DNA of 64,000 bases from Dermanyssus gallinae (taxonomy: Eukaryota; Arthropoda; Arachnida; Mesostigmata; Dermanyssidae): assembly GCA_003439945.1 (NCBI GenBank), contig QVRM01004774.1, positions 419,501 to 483,500 of the forward strand, in the 5' to 3' direction. Each line of letters starts with the position of its first letter. Within the stretch, counting starts at the first letter, position 1. Below are positions 47,262 through 59,848 of the stretch, in pieces. The notes beneath the pieces were generated by a model. That model saw only the letters and a list, made by a program, of their open reading frames with translations. It did not search any database and was not told the DNA's origin. The translations under genes and the position numbers were made by a program.

Positions 47262-50200
47262 TATATATATATTCATCTTCGATTCAAACAAGAACACCAT
47301 CTAAAAAGATAGCCTCACGATAGTAACTATCCAGGCGGTGAGAGCCATTACCGCTCCGTCCACACTATTTATTTCTGATTATATTTATCTCTTGTTCTCC
47401 CGTAGACAAGTGTTTCCCCCCTAACGCCGACGCGTTGGCGGTCTAACGGTCTGCACGCCGCCCATCTGCCATTTGGAGATCTTGCCGTTGACTCCACCCC
47501 ACTTGTCGTTATCGTCGCTGCATTTGCCAGTGGCGGAAAACATGAACGCCGTCTGTCGCTTCCTGTACACTGGCCGTGGTCGTGGTCCTTCTTGACCGGT
47601 CGGTCCAGGACGACCCGATCCGTGATGGCGGGTTCGGCCAATATCATCTCCCATGCAGTATGGCACGAACTCAAGATTGTACCCAGATGGGCCTCGTTGT
47701 CTTCTTTTGATCGCTCGACGGGGCGATCCTAACAGAAGTCAAACGCAAAAAGACGCTCTATCGACCTGAACAAAAAACAACACTTTTCTCTCGCAAATTT
47801 GCTAAGCGACCCGCTGACCGTAGACGCGGAGACGCGCAGGCACGTCGGTGCGTGCATGGCCTATTGTGGTACCAGCACCTCATCCCTCACCTCCATCACT
47901 ATAATGGTCGGCACTCACATCAGTGCGGCGTGCTCGTGATGACAACAATGAGCTGACAGTAAGCGCAGAAATCTGTTTACAAGGCAAATTGAGCCAGCGT
48001 GCGGGCCGGCGATGCCCGTGACGGACTGGACAACTTCAGTAGCAACAGGAACTGAATAACAACAACAGCTTCAAGATCAGCGATTCTAGGTGAGTTCCAC
48101 TTGGCTGCAAGGTGATTCAAAAAAGCAGTCAGAAGCAACAGCAGCAACAGCTGTATCATACCGCACACTTACGAAAGAGGAGCAGGAGGAGCAAAGCAGG
48201 CGTGAATTGAGGTGAGATGAGGTGCTAAGTTGAGTGGACGGGTGGTTGGTGGGCGAGTGAGTGACTGAGTGAGTGAGTAGTGCGGTGAGGTGAACTGCGG
48301 CCAGACCTTCTAAGGTGAAGCCGGTAGCAACAGAGGCTAGCTGCTGTTACTGCTGCTGCTGCTGTTGCAAAGGAACGCGGTCATCGAATTCACATCACGG
48401 CGCTGACTCGTACGCATCCAACAGCATGCCCCGCTACGTACTTTATTTGAGGTTGGTGCACGGCGGTTGGGCGCTTACGATGCGATGAGCACGTCGAATC
48501 GACACCGCCGATGGCTTTGCCGCTGCTGCTGATGCCGATGCTGATACGAAGAAAACGCCGGGGCAGGACGACGCCGGGACCGACGCGCATCGGCGCCCAC
48601 CGCCCAGAAGACCCAAAAGGAAAAAACAAGAGCTCCCGCCGCCCCATCCATACTTCTCTTCTTGTTGTTCCGCTACAGTTTGTCACATTGCGGAACGAGT
48701 GGGGGCTTGGGGGTGTGCCCCTTTTGACTTGCTTTCCTAATGCCTAATTGAATTTAGGCGACAAGTGCGCCCCGAACGGACGGGGGGGAGGGGGGCATAT
48801 CGACATCTTGTCAAACACGAGGACAACCACGACGATGACGGTGAACCGAGCAAACGAGAGACATTTTAGAGAACATGTCTTGTCTACACTTTCCGACACG
48901 GATTTGCACATATTCGTACCTAATATTCACGGAACGGGCGACTTACAAGTAATAACACCGCGGATATATATATATATATATATATAATGTGGCGATATAA
49001 TAAAGATATAGCACATCGTGTGTTCCGTATTGCTGTTATTTTAAATACATTTGTGCGTCGACAACAAACAACAACAACAACAACCACAAGAACATAGAAT
49101 ATTTAATATAACAAAGTTATATAAATAGACTATAGCTGCTCCGTTGGTTTTGACAAAAGACCAATAGAAACAACAATGATAAAACTAATAACAACCACAA
49201 CAATAAAGGAAACCTAGTGCCTAGTTTGAATCAGGGGTTTTGATCAGGTTAGGCATAACGACTGATCCGCTTGGAAAGTTCCGCAGTCATTCTTTTTGGC
49301 GTCCGCCTTAGAGCAGCGTAACGGAAATGGTCATGCAGGCGATGCGTGACGGCCCCCACCCACTTTCCAGCGATAGCAGCAGCAGCAGCAGCAACAACGA
49401 CAACAACAACAACAACGGCAGTGAACAACCTGGTGTTGTTTGTCGTAGAGGGCATGTACCATGTCAAGCAGCAGCAGCAACAAGACGTGTGGGCAATGCG
49501 CGTGAAGAGCTGGACGAGTGGGATGAAGCGCCGCTGAACGGGCCTATACGAGGTCAGACAGAGACCGTGTCGGGGCCACTGCGTCCATAGGAATTTACGT
49601 CTTCTGAAAGATTGAGGGGAAAGGCCGAGTCCCAAAACAGACACATGCGGAGCAGGCAAGGCGCAACATGGTGGACTCAAGGAGCGTCTGGGCCTGCCTT
49701 GTTTGCGCCGAGTCGTGCAGGAACCCGTGGATATTTTTGTCGTGGTGGCGGTAGTCGTAATGGCGATGGTGGTCATGGTCATTCATTGTTATAAATACGT
49801 TTAGTCTTCTTAGTTCAAGAAGATTTATCTAAGTCCCGCCGGCGCATAAATATAGGGGCTAAAGTATAATTACTGCTCCACGTGAAGAGTTCTTCTCGTT
49901 AGCAATTGCCGAGAAAAAGTGCTGCATTTATAATCGGTTAGCTGTGCTGACGGTTCAGTGCGGGCTCACAATCTAAGAGTACTTTTTCAATGCAAACACT
50001 GATGATGATAATAATAATGAGTAAGTTATTATTATTATATTGTTTGTTGGCCGACCTAACCCGTCGGCGAATTTGTTTAACTACGCTGAGCGTAATATTT
50101 TAGATGCAATTAATGTCAGTCGCCGGCCAGGGTCAGCCAACTTTTGCCACCGATTTTAACACCGCCGCAGCGTTGCCTCTTGAAAAAAATGCTCTGCCCA

Positions 50201-50439
50201 AGACACTCGCCAGAGTTCTTAATTCCCGCTACTCAGTTTAGCGCGTCTGCAATTAGGCGACTTTCGCCATGGACCTGCTACACTTCCGCTTTTCAGCTTC
50301 CTCTCTTAAGTTCTGCCTTTTATATGCGCTACGTCAGACGTTTTAGGATGTTCTCTGACTCGAAGGGGATCATTGTCATACCGTCAGGCCGTTTTCCGTT
50401 GTTTAATCCACTCCGGCAATTACCTTGTCTAAATTGGAA
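47262..50439. other. Gene-free stretch with simple repeats
   Basis: Contains AGTG/GAGT runs at 48255-48280, a CTG run near 48345-48366, (TA)n at 48964-48986, and GCA/ACA trinucleotides at 49376-49420 that create the long Val/Ala- and Thr-rich frames on both strands. No supported gene. Confidence 0.45.
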
Positions 50440-50545
50440 ACCATGCAAACCAATTTAAGAGTGGCCGGTCTGGGTCTCAAACCCAGGCCTCCCGAATGCA
50501 AGGCAAGGGCTTTTGCCACTAAGCCATCTTGCTCGGTTGACATTG
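50440..50545 (-). repeat. tRNA-like SINE or tRNA pseudogene, family B
   Basis: On the minus strand, GATGGCTTAGTGGCAAAAGC (A box) is followed by a possible anticodon arm (CCTTGCATTCGGGAGG) and GGGTTTGAGACCC (B box and T-arm). The acceptor-like ends do not pair fully. Sequence downstream (CCAATTTAGACAAGGTAATT) is not tRNA, which favours a SINE. It differs from the family A SINEs. Confidence 0.6.
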
Positions 50546-50924
50546 ACGAATATTTGTGATTTCTACGGCCATGAATGTGTCGCACGGATCAGTTTATTAG
50601 AAATTAACCGCGGGTACGGGAAGCCAATGCATGGATGCCGCACCGACTCACCGCAAGCTGCATGGTGAACCGCCTGAATCTTCATGTGCTCTTCTTCTTG
50701 AAAACTACAACGTAACTTCCACTAAGTCATGCTAAAACTACGCGACCAGGCCCAACACCGTTGCAAATGTAAATCCTCAAGCTAAGAAGACTATATTTTG
50801 TGTCTGATGACTAGAAAGGGCAGATGTAGTATAAGCCTTTTCAGATTATCATCTGTTCCACTCACTGTAGAACTTCGAAAGAGTTTTGAGGGTATCAAAA
50901 ACCACCTTGATCAACTGTTGATTT

Positions 50925-51650
50925 GAATTGAACCAAACTGAAGAATGCATAATGTACAGCGCGCGTCGTTGTTACAGCTACACGGTAACGGCTGTGGTGA
51001 CTCATAAACCAACTTAAATCCAGTCGTCTTCCTCGCCCTGCGTCGGGAGTCGCCGCAGTACCTTCTTCTTGAGATTGCTTCACCTGGCCGCATAAGCTTG
51101 CCATTTAAAAGCTGCTCGACGTGTAGAGCTCAACTTTGTGCGGCGGTTGTGTTCGCCACCGAGCTCCTCTCTGCGAGTGTTTTCAGTATAGATCAAACAT
51201 TGTGGCTTCTAAGGAACACCTCTACGAGAGTTTTGAGTGTTAGGATATTTTTCACTCGTCGGCTCCAAGAGGGCAGCTCTTGCTCAGTGTTGCAACAAGC
51301 ACAGTGTTCAGCCCGTCCAGAGTTCGCATGCGGCATAAGGCGAAGCCATTTGCCATTGCTGTATTGCTCAAAGTAGCCACCGTGTAGTAGAACCTATAGT
51401 AGATAATGCGCTCTGTTGCTGGTATGGTGAGGGGTCTCCTTGCGGTCTCGAGACAAGAGTCAAATGGGCCGTTTTCCAGCAATCACAGTAGTCTTCACTG
51501 GCGAGCATTATATCCATTATGCGTTTGAATACCTTCGGGCGGTTCTGTAAGCGTATACACACTGCTTAGAGGTCGCATCTGAGCCCAGTGCTTTTATTTA
51601 TCAGATTGATCTCTTAGATTGCGATTCTGACTTAGAGGCAAGTCTATATT
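50925..51650 (-). pseudogene. R1/I-like LINE with internal deletion
   Basis: The minus strand first gives IMDIMLASEDYCDCWKTAHL and VSRPQGDPSPYQ, the first RT motif of R1/I-type LINEs (W-K-x-A-x-L...P-x-x-DPS..Y). It then jumps to the C-terminus (TLVEVFLRSHN, SILKTLAERS) without the palm motifs. It ends with the same 3' region as the 44 kb copy: TCGAGCAGC, AAGCAATCTCAAGAAG, GACGACTGGATTTAAG and ACAACGACG. Most of the RT is missing, so this is an internally deleted, dead copy. Confidence 0.68.
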
Positions 51651-51835
51651 CTCTTCAAAAAGCTGCGGCCCGTGCAATTTTGTCTCGAACGGTGGCAGGT
51701 ATCTATCGCTTTTCGGCTCTTTGGCTCGTCTACCAATAGCACGGTAGGCGACTGGCTATCTTAGGAAGTGAACAGGGGCTGGATTACTGGCAGGCTTTTG
51801 TGCGCAGAAGCTGGATTACTAGCCGTTTATGTGCG

Positions 51836-51955
51836 TTACGTTGTATACCTAACAAAAGCTTTATCTTACGTTGTATGCCTAAGAAACGCTTTATCTTACG
51901 TTGTATACCTAAGAATATCTTTACGTTACGTTGTATACCTAAGAAAAGCACCCCT
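51836..51955 (+). repeat. 30-bp tandem repeat, four units
   Basis: Each unit starts TTACGTTGTATACCTAA (51836, 51866, 51896, 51926). Unit 2 has TGCC for TACC. The frame is open, so it reads as a repeated VVYL/SYVV peptide inside a 154-codon frame. The preceding 60 bp show a related GCTGGATTACT repeat. Confidence 0.93.
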
Positions 51956-53319
51956 CAAACTTACGCCAGGGCATCCTACTATTGCAGTCTGCAGAAATAA
52001 CAAAGCTAGATCCGACCTACAAGCACACATGAGGCCATACATTCTCCTTTGCATATTTAACAAACGTGGTGCTTCGGTTGAGGCACGACACGACGAACGC
52101 ACGTGGCAAGTAAGTCTGCTGCAACAAATAGGTGTTTGCATCTACAACAAATACGAACATCAGAAACACGTCTTCTCCTCGTTTGCTCCGTCATCTCATC
52201 GGCATTGCTCATTCTATTTCCGACAACACTAGATGAACAACGACGACAAAAGCAGGACGTAGTCCAACAGTGTGTGGTCTTTTCGTTTTCATGTGCTGTT
52301 TCTATTGCTCCTAGTGGTCGAGTTTCCGCTGGCCACCGACACCTGCTACTAGGAACGTGTCGGTATTGTTATAAATTGTTACGCGCTGGCGTGTCGATGC
52401 CGCTGTCAGACCCACTGTCGGATGCGCTGCGCCGGAAGGTGGCGTTCCGAAGCCGACGGCCCCGGATTTCAGTTTTGGCGACACGCCGCTGCGGTGGCAG
52501 CGAACGCCGAGAACACGTCGTAACCGACCATAGCTACCGCGCGGACCGTTTGCTAGCGAGCTTTCGTTCCAACGAAGAAGATGTATTACTTGCAGTGCGT
52601 GCGAGAAAAAGAGGTGGCGTTGTTGTTCGTTACTTTGAGTTGGCGTGTTCGAACCACCACGCATAGAGGGAGTCTAGAGCCGTACGGGTGCACCGAACGT
52701 AATGTGTGGTGCACTGGTGTGCTGGTGAACTTCGTACTGTTTGTTGCATCGTGTTCATACTGCCCCTGCTGCGTGCGACTATACGTGCGACTCTATACGT
52801 AGGCCCCCTATACTCGTCTCCTGTCTGACTGTTGACGCTTGTGATTTGTGCCTATATCACAGCCTGCAAAGGACATTGAGCTGCATTGAGCTGTCGCGGG
52901 CCGCTTGACGTGCATGACGCAAGCGCTCAAATTCGACGTTTTGTTTACTCCCACTCTCCCTTTGTCTGGATGCTTATCTAGCCTTTTTTGTCTCTCCTTC
53001 TCTCTCTCTCTCTCTCGGTACCTGTATGTATCTACGTATGCTCACTGCCGTCCCAGAGCACTTTTCAGTCCTTTCAGCCATTCATCCACCTATGGCGAAG
53101 CCAGCCGTTGTTGTTGTTGTTGTCGTCGTCGTTGTCGACGGTTGCGTCGGCCATTACGTAGTGTCGGCATACTGTAGTGTCGGCAATTTATATGCAAATC
53201 CAAACATACGCAGCCCACCACGGCGGTCGAATTTACGTAGAGTTTTGCGCCCTACGGAAAGGCCATGCATTTATGGTTATTTTTGCCAGCTGCATTTAGA
53301 CAGTCTATTGATTGCACCT
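51956..53319. other. No gene recognised
   Basis: Overlapping frames (to 187 codons, 52103-52666) lack recognisable domains. A (TC)n run lies at about 52998-53016 and GTT/GTC repeats at about 53107-53140. Confidence 0.4.
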
Positions 53320-53332
53320 GTGCCATGTGAGC

Positions 53333-53369
<37 letters not shown>

Positions 53370-53377
53370 CATGGCAC
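53320..53377. repeat. Inverted repeat around (TA)n
   Basis: GTGCCATGT (53320-53328) and ACATGGCAC (53369-53377) flank a TA tract at 53336-53367. Confidence 0.8.
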
Positions 53378-53409
53378 ATATATGTGTATATAAATATATA
53401 CATCCTACA

Positions 53410-53616
53410 GAAGGAGAGATTTGAGATCAGATATTGAGTAAGATGCCACACGGGGTCATTTGTAAAGTGTGTAAGGCCTTCTTCGGCAGACTTCGAGTAG
53501 CCATTCAGGCCAAAGGGGCCATATTTAAAACGGATGTGCACACCACACAAACTGGATTAACTGGAAAGCATTTTGATCCCAATAAAGATAATATTGTCGT
53601 TGTGACCTTATTTTAA
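53410..53616 (+). pseudogene. Possible Tc1/IS630-type transposase C-terminal fragment
   Basis: The frame contains VICKVCKAFFGRLRVAIQAK followed by GAIFKTDV. A pattern of two or three helical lines ending ..R...CI.A.GG.F is common at the C-terminus of some IS630/Tc1-type transposases. No catalytic motif or inverted repeat is visible, so this is only a resemblance. Confidence 0.3.
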
Positions 53617-56600
53617 TTGTGTGGTCAATCAGCCGGAAGTTATCTAGCCTAATTAATGCTGTATAAATTATACGCTTTCCCACTTTCAGTAACGAGTTTT
53701 ACATAAATACATATGCATACACATAATAACACATACACATAGTTTGGCTTTATTAATCTGCAAGTGTAAGGAAGTACAACGCGATGAATGCCACGTATCT
53801 GGCCAGGATGCTCTAAGAGAGAAGGCAATGCAGCAGCATCCATGTAATGTGATTATAAACTAGCGGATGCGGCAAACTGCAACGACAGAGGTCGGGCTTG
53901 TTCACAATTGAGTACTCCGGTGCTAGAAAATCGATAATTGAGAGCTCTCTCACCACAAATTACAACTGTATCTTGTGCAACGTTAGCCGGCTTTGTGAAG
54001 TTGCCATACGGTGCTGTTGAGCTGTAGGCGTCGATCAGTCCTCCGATGAGCGCGGTAAGCCTACGTATTTTTCTTGATTTAGAAACTATAAAAGTCATAA
54101 AATATCAACCAAACAGTTCTACGCGAATACAACCTGTGAACCAAGAAGCAATAACCATTTGTATTTTTTGTGTAGGTGAGCAGGCCTTCTAGCATCAATT
54201 AAACAGTGGCCAAACAGTGATCATACAAAATCCAATAAAAAAATCATACGTACGTAATCTTGCTCACAGTTCTACGGATGACCTATGTATGCACTTGATT
54301 CGCTTGATCGTGGATAGGAGAACCATATACGATATGGCTGGCTGTGAATCGAACGCTGCCGTTCGGGCGTTCTCACTTGCGTTCCGCCTAGCGCCTAGCG
54401 CTGTTTCCTCTGTCAATTTCCTCTTGTTATTACTCCGCTGGGGATTTGTGGGTGCAAATGTAACATATGTAAGCAGGCGAAACGTCCACTTCCGGTGAGG
54501 ATTCCTCTAGTTTTCTCATTTGGAGGCCGGGCGGCCGACACAGCACTCGCAGCAGCAGCGGCGGCGACCGCCAATCGCTGCTAAGGGCTGTTCGTTCTAT
54601 GAACGACAACGTAAACGGCGTTACCCTCCGGAGTCGAGTGCCCGGAGGCCGCAGCCCTTCCAGCTGATTAGACTGATTAGGTGAGGGCAACCACCTCAAC
54701 ATTCGCGCACCTTCTCGTTAGTTAGGCATTTGCAGTTCGGGGTTAATTGCGTGTCGTCGTAAACAGCTGTAAATGTCGGGTTTGAATACCCGACAGACCA
54801 CTGGATCGAGCGTGAGGCGGTTTACTTGCCGACGGTTATCATGCAACTATCATTATTGCAACACCTCACAAGTTCCCACCTCACATTCATTGTGCTTCAT
54901 CTCAACTCGACCCCGCGTTGAGCGACAGCCGACAACAATAGCCAATATTTGCCGACGTTAGCCGATATTAAAATCACTTTTTTGTTCAAGCACGTTTATT
55001 GGTAAAGGTTTGCGCACGTTTACAACGTAATGAACGATCTGTGTACCGAACGTATGTTTATTTACGATTCGTCTGCGTTTGTGTGGACGCAGTCTGTCCG
55101 TTCTGGATGCAAAGTGGTCCGTAGGGACACTACTTTTACTGTGAACATGAGCCTCCACACGCTAGTAGCGTGTCGAGAGCGTTAAACAACATCATCATAG
55201 TGTTGTATGACCTCTTTGATCCTCTTGCCTTGAAACATGGCTGCCAGGTGCGGACGTTTCTGTGTTACGTGTTTTAATGTCCTATTCCTCGACGGTTGTT
55301 TGCAGCCTTCCTAGACGAAGGAGTAATTGAACCAAAGTTAAATTAGAAGTGAGGCTTATGATTAGGTAAATAGGCATTTTTACGCTAGAGGCGGAATTCT
55401 TTGTCGTGCTACATCAATGCAAACGATGTAAAAGGAGGTTAGAAATCGCTCTAACTGGACGTTTGTGCATTTATTTTCATTTAAAGCGTCTTGCATGTAT
55501 TAACATTCGCCTAGATATTTTTGTCGTAACAGAGCCCGCTACGACGTGCACACCATGCTGAGTCGTGCACAGCTCAACATCGTGCATACAATCAAGTGGC
55601 AGCAATGCCTTTTTTGAAATTCCAGGTTCAAACTTTTAGCAGGCTATACTTTGTCTTCGCAAACTGGCGCTATTGCTGCTTGCTGCATCACTTCGCACTC
55701 GTATTCTCACGGCACGTTCCTGTTTAGAACAACTAGGGCGCAGTTCGTCATTTCCCGTAAGCTCAGTGATCGAATTCCCATTTAACTCCTCCGATCAGCT
55801 ATGCCACTGTCTTGATTTGAACTGTGCCGGTAATACGTACTTTTCAAAAACTCGGACGCCACTGCTATTGGACGAGGCCGGTTAACGCTACTAACGAAAG
55901 AGACAGATGTCTGTCAGGTTGTTTGGAGACCTATTGGGCTTTCACACCTTTTCCAGGCTATTGTCTTTAATTTGAACGATCGGAGTACGGACTTGGTCAA
56001 TATTTACTGTTTGTTGATGCAAATGTTTATCAATTCTTTTTGGCTTCCTTCGCTGGTTAGCTGGCAGCAGTTTAGCAAGACATCACTGGGTTGCCCTTTT
56101 CTTGCATAGCAGTGTCTGGGATCTGGTGGATAATCACGTGTTTAGGCCTAACAAAATTTGTCATCAGAGCATAAGTCGTTCGTCTCTGGGCACCGCCTAG
56201 CGGATGCCACAAATACGTTGTGCAAAAGCAAAAAACGAACTGACATCCGATGTAATAATCTACCCGGTTAGCTACCTGCTTATACCCTACAACACAACAT
56301 GAACACCCACACACACACAACCACATACATTAAAATATATATTTACATGTCGCAATAGCCATGAGACAGCTCAGCCGCACATATACTCCTACATGGTGCC
56401 ACGGTCATACGTGACAGTCATACCTCAGGACGTGACAAGTGGGCGGCCATGACGCAGACCTGCACATTGCGTCACTTGGCGGCCTCTAAACGTGCCGTCC
56501 ATCGCCGAGGCGCCATGGCCATGTCTGGCTATTTACTAAGACCATGAAATTCAATTACAACGACAGTTTGATCTTTAATCACTACTAATAATATATGCCG

Positions 56601-58574
56601 CTCACCAGATCCCTAAATGCCCTGGCAGAGCGATATTTACTGGCTTATTTTTGTTTTTACCATAATTCTATTTAAATAATAGGTGTCTGATTTAGGTGCA
56701 AAGAATAACGTTCACAAATGCATATATATTAAATGCTCCAGCGCTGCGTGCACGGGCTTGCAGCCTTACAAACTATGCGACCATGTGTTGTTGTAATACA
56801 TAGACAATATCGTAAATAAAATGCACTTAAAAACAGAAAACTGTTGCAACGCCGGTCGGCATTCGTAGCTGACTGAAGCGCCGAACTAGGCTACAGCGAG
56901 CCCCAAAGCGAGCGGCAAACAAAACCGGACCGTAGTCGGCAATATTTCTAATTTTTGTAAATACGTTTCATCAGAAATCTGCAAATTTACACGAGTCGCT
57001 TCACCCCGATCCACCCTGCGGCACTGGGGTGTCCGAGTCGCCGGCCATATCTTCCGCATGCATGCAGTTCTAATTTATTTTCTTATTGGTACGAATAATC
57101 GACGGAGAGATAAATATGTGTTTGCCAGCTACCAGGGCAAGTCACGCGAAGGACCACGAGTCATGCATGGCGGAGGAAGTTGGTGGTCGCCAACTGATCG
57201 GGATCGTTTTGAGAGCACTTCTGCTTTTCTCCTTTATTCCTCTATGCGCAACCCCTTGGCCTGATCATATCGGCGAACAGCTCACACACCGGAGTCGGCG
57301 CTTGCTGAACTAAGTAAGTAAGTCGATTAGTGAGGGAGCGTCGATTCGTTCAAAAAGGGCAGTGCTCCAGAAAGTGAGCTTTCGTGCTGTTAGTGGGCCT
57401 GGGTAAATGCGCTGCTGTTGGCCTGCTTTTTGGTCTACGAAGCATAACGATGTTCTACTTTTAGAGTGCTGCGCGTTAGCCTGCATGCCGGCCTCATCTT
57501 GATGTCTAATTTAAATATCGCGAAGGTAGAACAACTGGGCCAAAACGAGGGAATTTGTGGCCAACCAACGTCGGCCTCAAACGTTTGAGCACTTTTTAGT
57601 TCGATTTCTAGTCGATGCTTCCAGGCCTGGCCCCGTTCCCACAAAGAAAAAAGATGGGGTGCGTTTCGGACAACTTTTTTCCTCTCTCTTCATTTGTCTA
57701 TAATTGATCTCACGAGCACTCTCTTCGTTTAGTCTATAATTGATCTCGTTCCTTGAGCACCGCGGAGGGCCCTCTTTCTTAGGTAGTTAGTTTGGTGTAT
57801 TTGTAGCGGGATGGCGGTTCGAGACTCTCGGAGCAAATCGGATCGGTCTTTCGTATAACGTCAAACACATCGATCCATCGAGGTAGGAAGGACAGACGTC
57901 CCAATGGGGCGAATCAAACAGAAACAACAAACGAGACGTGAAATGCCTACCTAACTAATTAAAATAGAAAGCGCTTGACGATTTTCCACTGTCGGCGATG
58001 TTTTTTCATCCCTAGTAGCTACGTGAAGTAGACCACTGCTTGCGGGACGTAGCGACATATTTTGCCTGAGTCTCTATGAACGAAACTTGACGACAACAAA
58101 GAGCCAGGACAACTCGGCGCCTAGATTTCCTGGCTATTATTAGTCCTAATAGTCCTAGATCTTACACTTAGTATTGTTGTTCGGGTTGTTCTTGTAACTG
58201 TGGCTGTACCGTATCCACTCAGACGAAAGAAAATAGTAAAGAAACGCTTCGGCTAAACGGAACGCTCTGGTGGCAGTAACTCGAAAACATCTACCCAGAG
58301 AAGCCGAAGAGAGAAGGCTAATGAGATTCTTTTGACTCAATCAATCAACACAAAAATACATGGAAAATGGCGTGCACAATGCCAGAAATGGTGCCGCGGA
58401 CTTCTTCCATCGGATCTATCGATCGTGGCTGTTTACAGACCGACGGCATCTATTGTATTCGCTTTTTGTACTGCTAGTTATTTATTTATTTGTGTCTTTA
58501 AAAATACAATTGTCTTGTATTAACGTTTCAAATAATTATACACATTTTAAAAGTGGTTAAAGCTAACCTCCTGC
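53617..58574. other. Gene-free stretch (about 5 kb)
   Basis: Unique-looking sequence with few microsatellites. A minus-strand open frame at 54958-55158 and another at 56072-56326 have no recognised motif. No exon or transposon was recognised. Confidence 0.5.
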
Positions 58575-59040
58575 GCGTCCGCACCTTGTCTGCGCCGAGT
58601 CGCATCTGATAGGCTATTCAACGACGGTACCGCAGTACAGATGCCGCGTGCGCATCTTTCACCACATCTTATACAGATACATGTATCTGAAGGTGCATGA
58701 AACTCCCAGTCCCGCATAAAACGTGATGAAAGCCATGAACAGCAAAGCGCGTGAGAACGTGTCGGTTCGTTCGTCCGGCCTGTTTCCATGTTTTAGAGGT
58801 AATCGCACCCGTGCTATAGAAATCAGGATCGATCTCCGCCATTTTCCCCTCCCAAGAGCTGATAAATTGCGCGTAGGCCGGAGTGGCAGAGAGCTTGAAT
58901 CTGCGCTTTAGGTCCTCTATAAGCAACGGCGTGTCACATAGCAGATAAACGTATCTGTTCAGCGATGTACGATGCAGACCTAGAGCTCGCTTCAGGAATG
59001 CAGGCTTAATCCGTTCGAGTTTTTCGAGTTGCGCCGACGA
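58575..59040 (-). pseudogene. LINE-like C-terminal fragment, family B copy 3 (longest)
   Basis: Reading in one minus-strand frame: RIKPAFLKRALGLHRTSLNR, YVYLLCDTPLL, IEDLKRRFKLSATPAYAQF, KMAEIDPDFYST, ITSKTWKQ and RHVLTRFAVHGFHHVLC. A frame shift near 58720-58740 then leads into FHAPSDTCICIRCGERC, a Cys cluster like a zinc knuckle. This is a plausible non-LTR element tail, but the RT domain itself is absent. It is the least decayed of the three copies and defines the family. Confidence 0.6.
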
Positions 59041-59814
59041 AAGATAATCCCTACTAAATGCCTACGAAATGCGACTTAAAAACCAACACTTGTTGAAAGC
59101 ATCTATTCATTTCTAGCCCCTAGAATTGTTGTAAATACGTGCATCGGCTAAAATAGATCGTAAGGATGTTTTAAACAACTGTTCCTCACATTCGAATCAT
59201 AGAAGAGAATACCAGTATGTTATCACAGTCGAAAGGTCAGAAACACGCGGATGGCAATGCCCATAGCTATTAGTTATTTTCTCAATGAGCCGACTGTAGG
59301 AGGCAGATCGCTTAAGATCGCGATCCTCGTAGCTCGTATGGTTCGGCGACATACGGATAATGTGCGAGTGCAACGTCTAGGGATCCACCTCTGTCTGACG
59401 GCCATGTCGAGTTCGACCAAAACCATGAAGACCAAAAAAGGCCTCGTCACAGCTCACGTCGGCCGGACGACGCCTTCTTCACGCTTTCACCTTGCGCGTC
59501 GTCGGTCGGCGAAGTGAAAGCTTGGCGACAGCTTGTTTTTGCAATGTCCTGCCATATTACCAACGTGTGCCGACAAGTATTGCGCCACCCGAAGCGCACA
59601 AAACGCTTTCAGCGCAAACTTACCAAACAGGAAACCGCCGCGGACGCGGTCTGTGTGGTGTGGCGACAACAAAATCCAGCGAATGGGCACGCTTTCATAT
59701 CGATCAATGGCGACAACTCGCACATCCTAGAGCCCTCTCACGCATCTGCCTGTGGATACATAATAGGACAGGTGTATGTATCTTACAGAAATGCTCACAT
59801 GTGTCTTGTCTGTG

Positions 59815-59848
<34 letters not shown>

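Noticed and set aside
49249..49782. 177-codon minus-strand frame and its plus-strand partners
   Set aside because: Composition is dominated by GCA/ACA microsatellite sequence; Thr-, Val- and Ala-rich blocks are frame shadows.
52103..52666. 187-codon plus-strand frame
   Set aside because: No domain or splice context was recognised, and a 117-codon frame overlaps it on the other strand; the GC content alone can explain its length.
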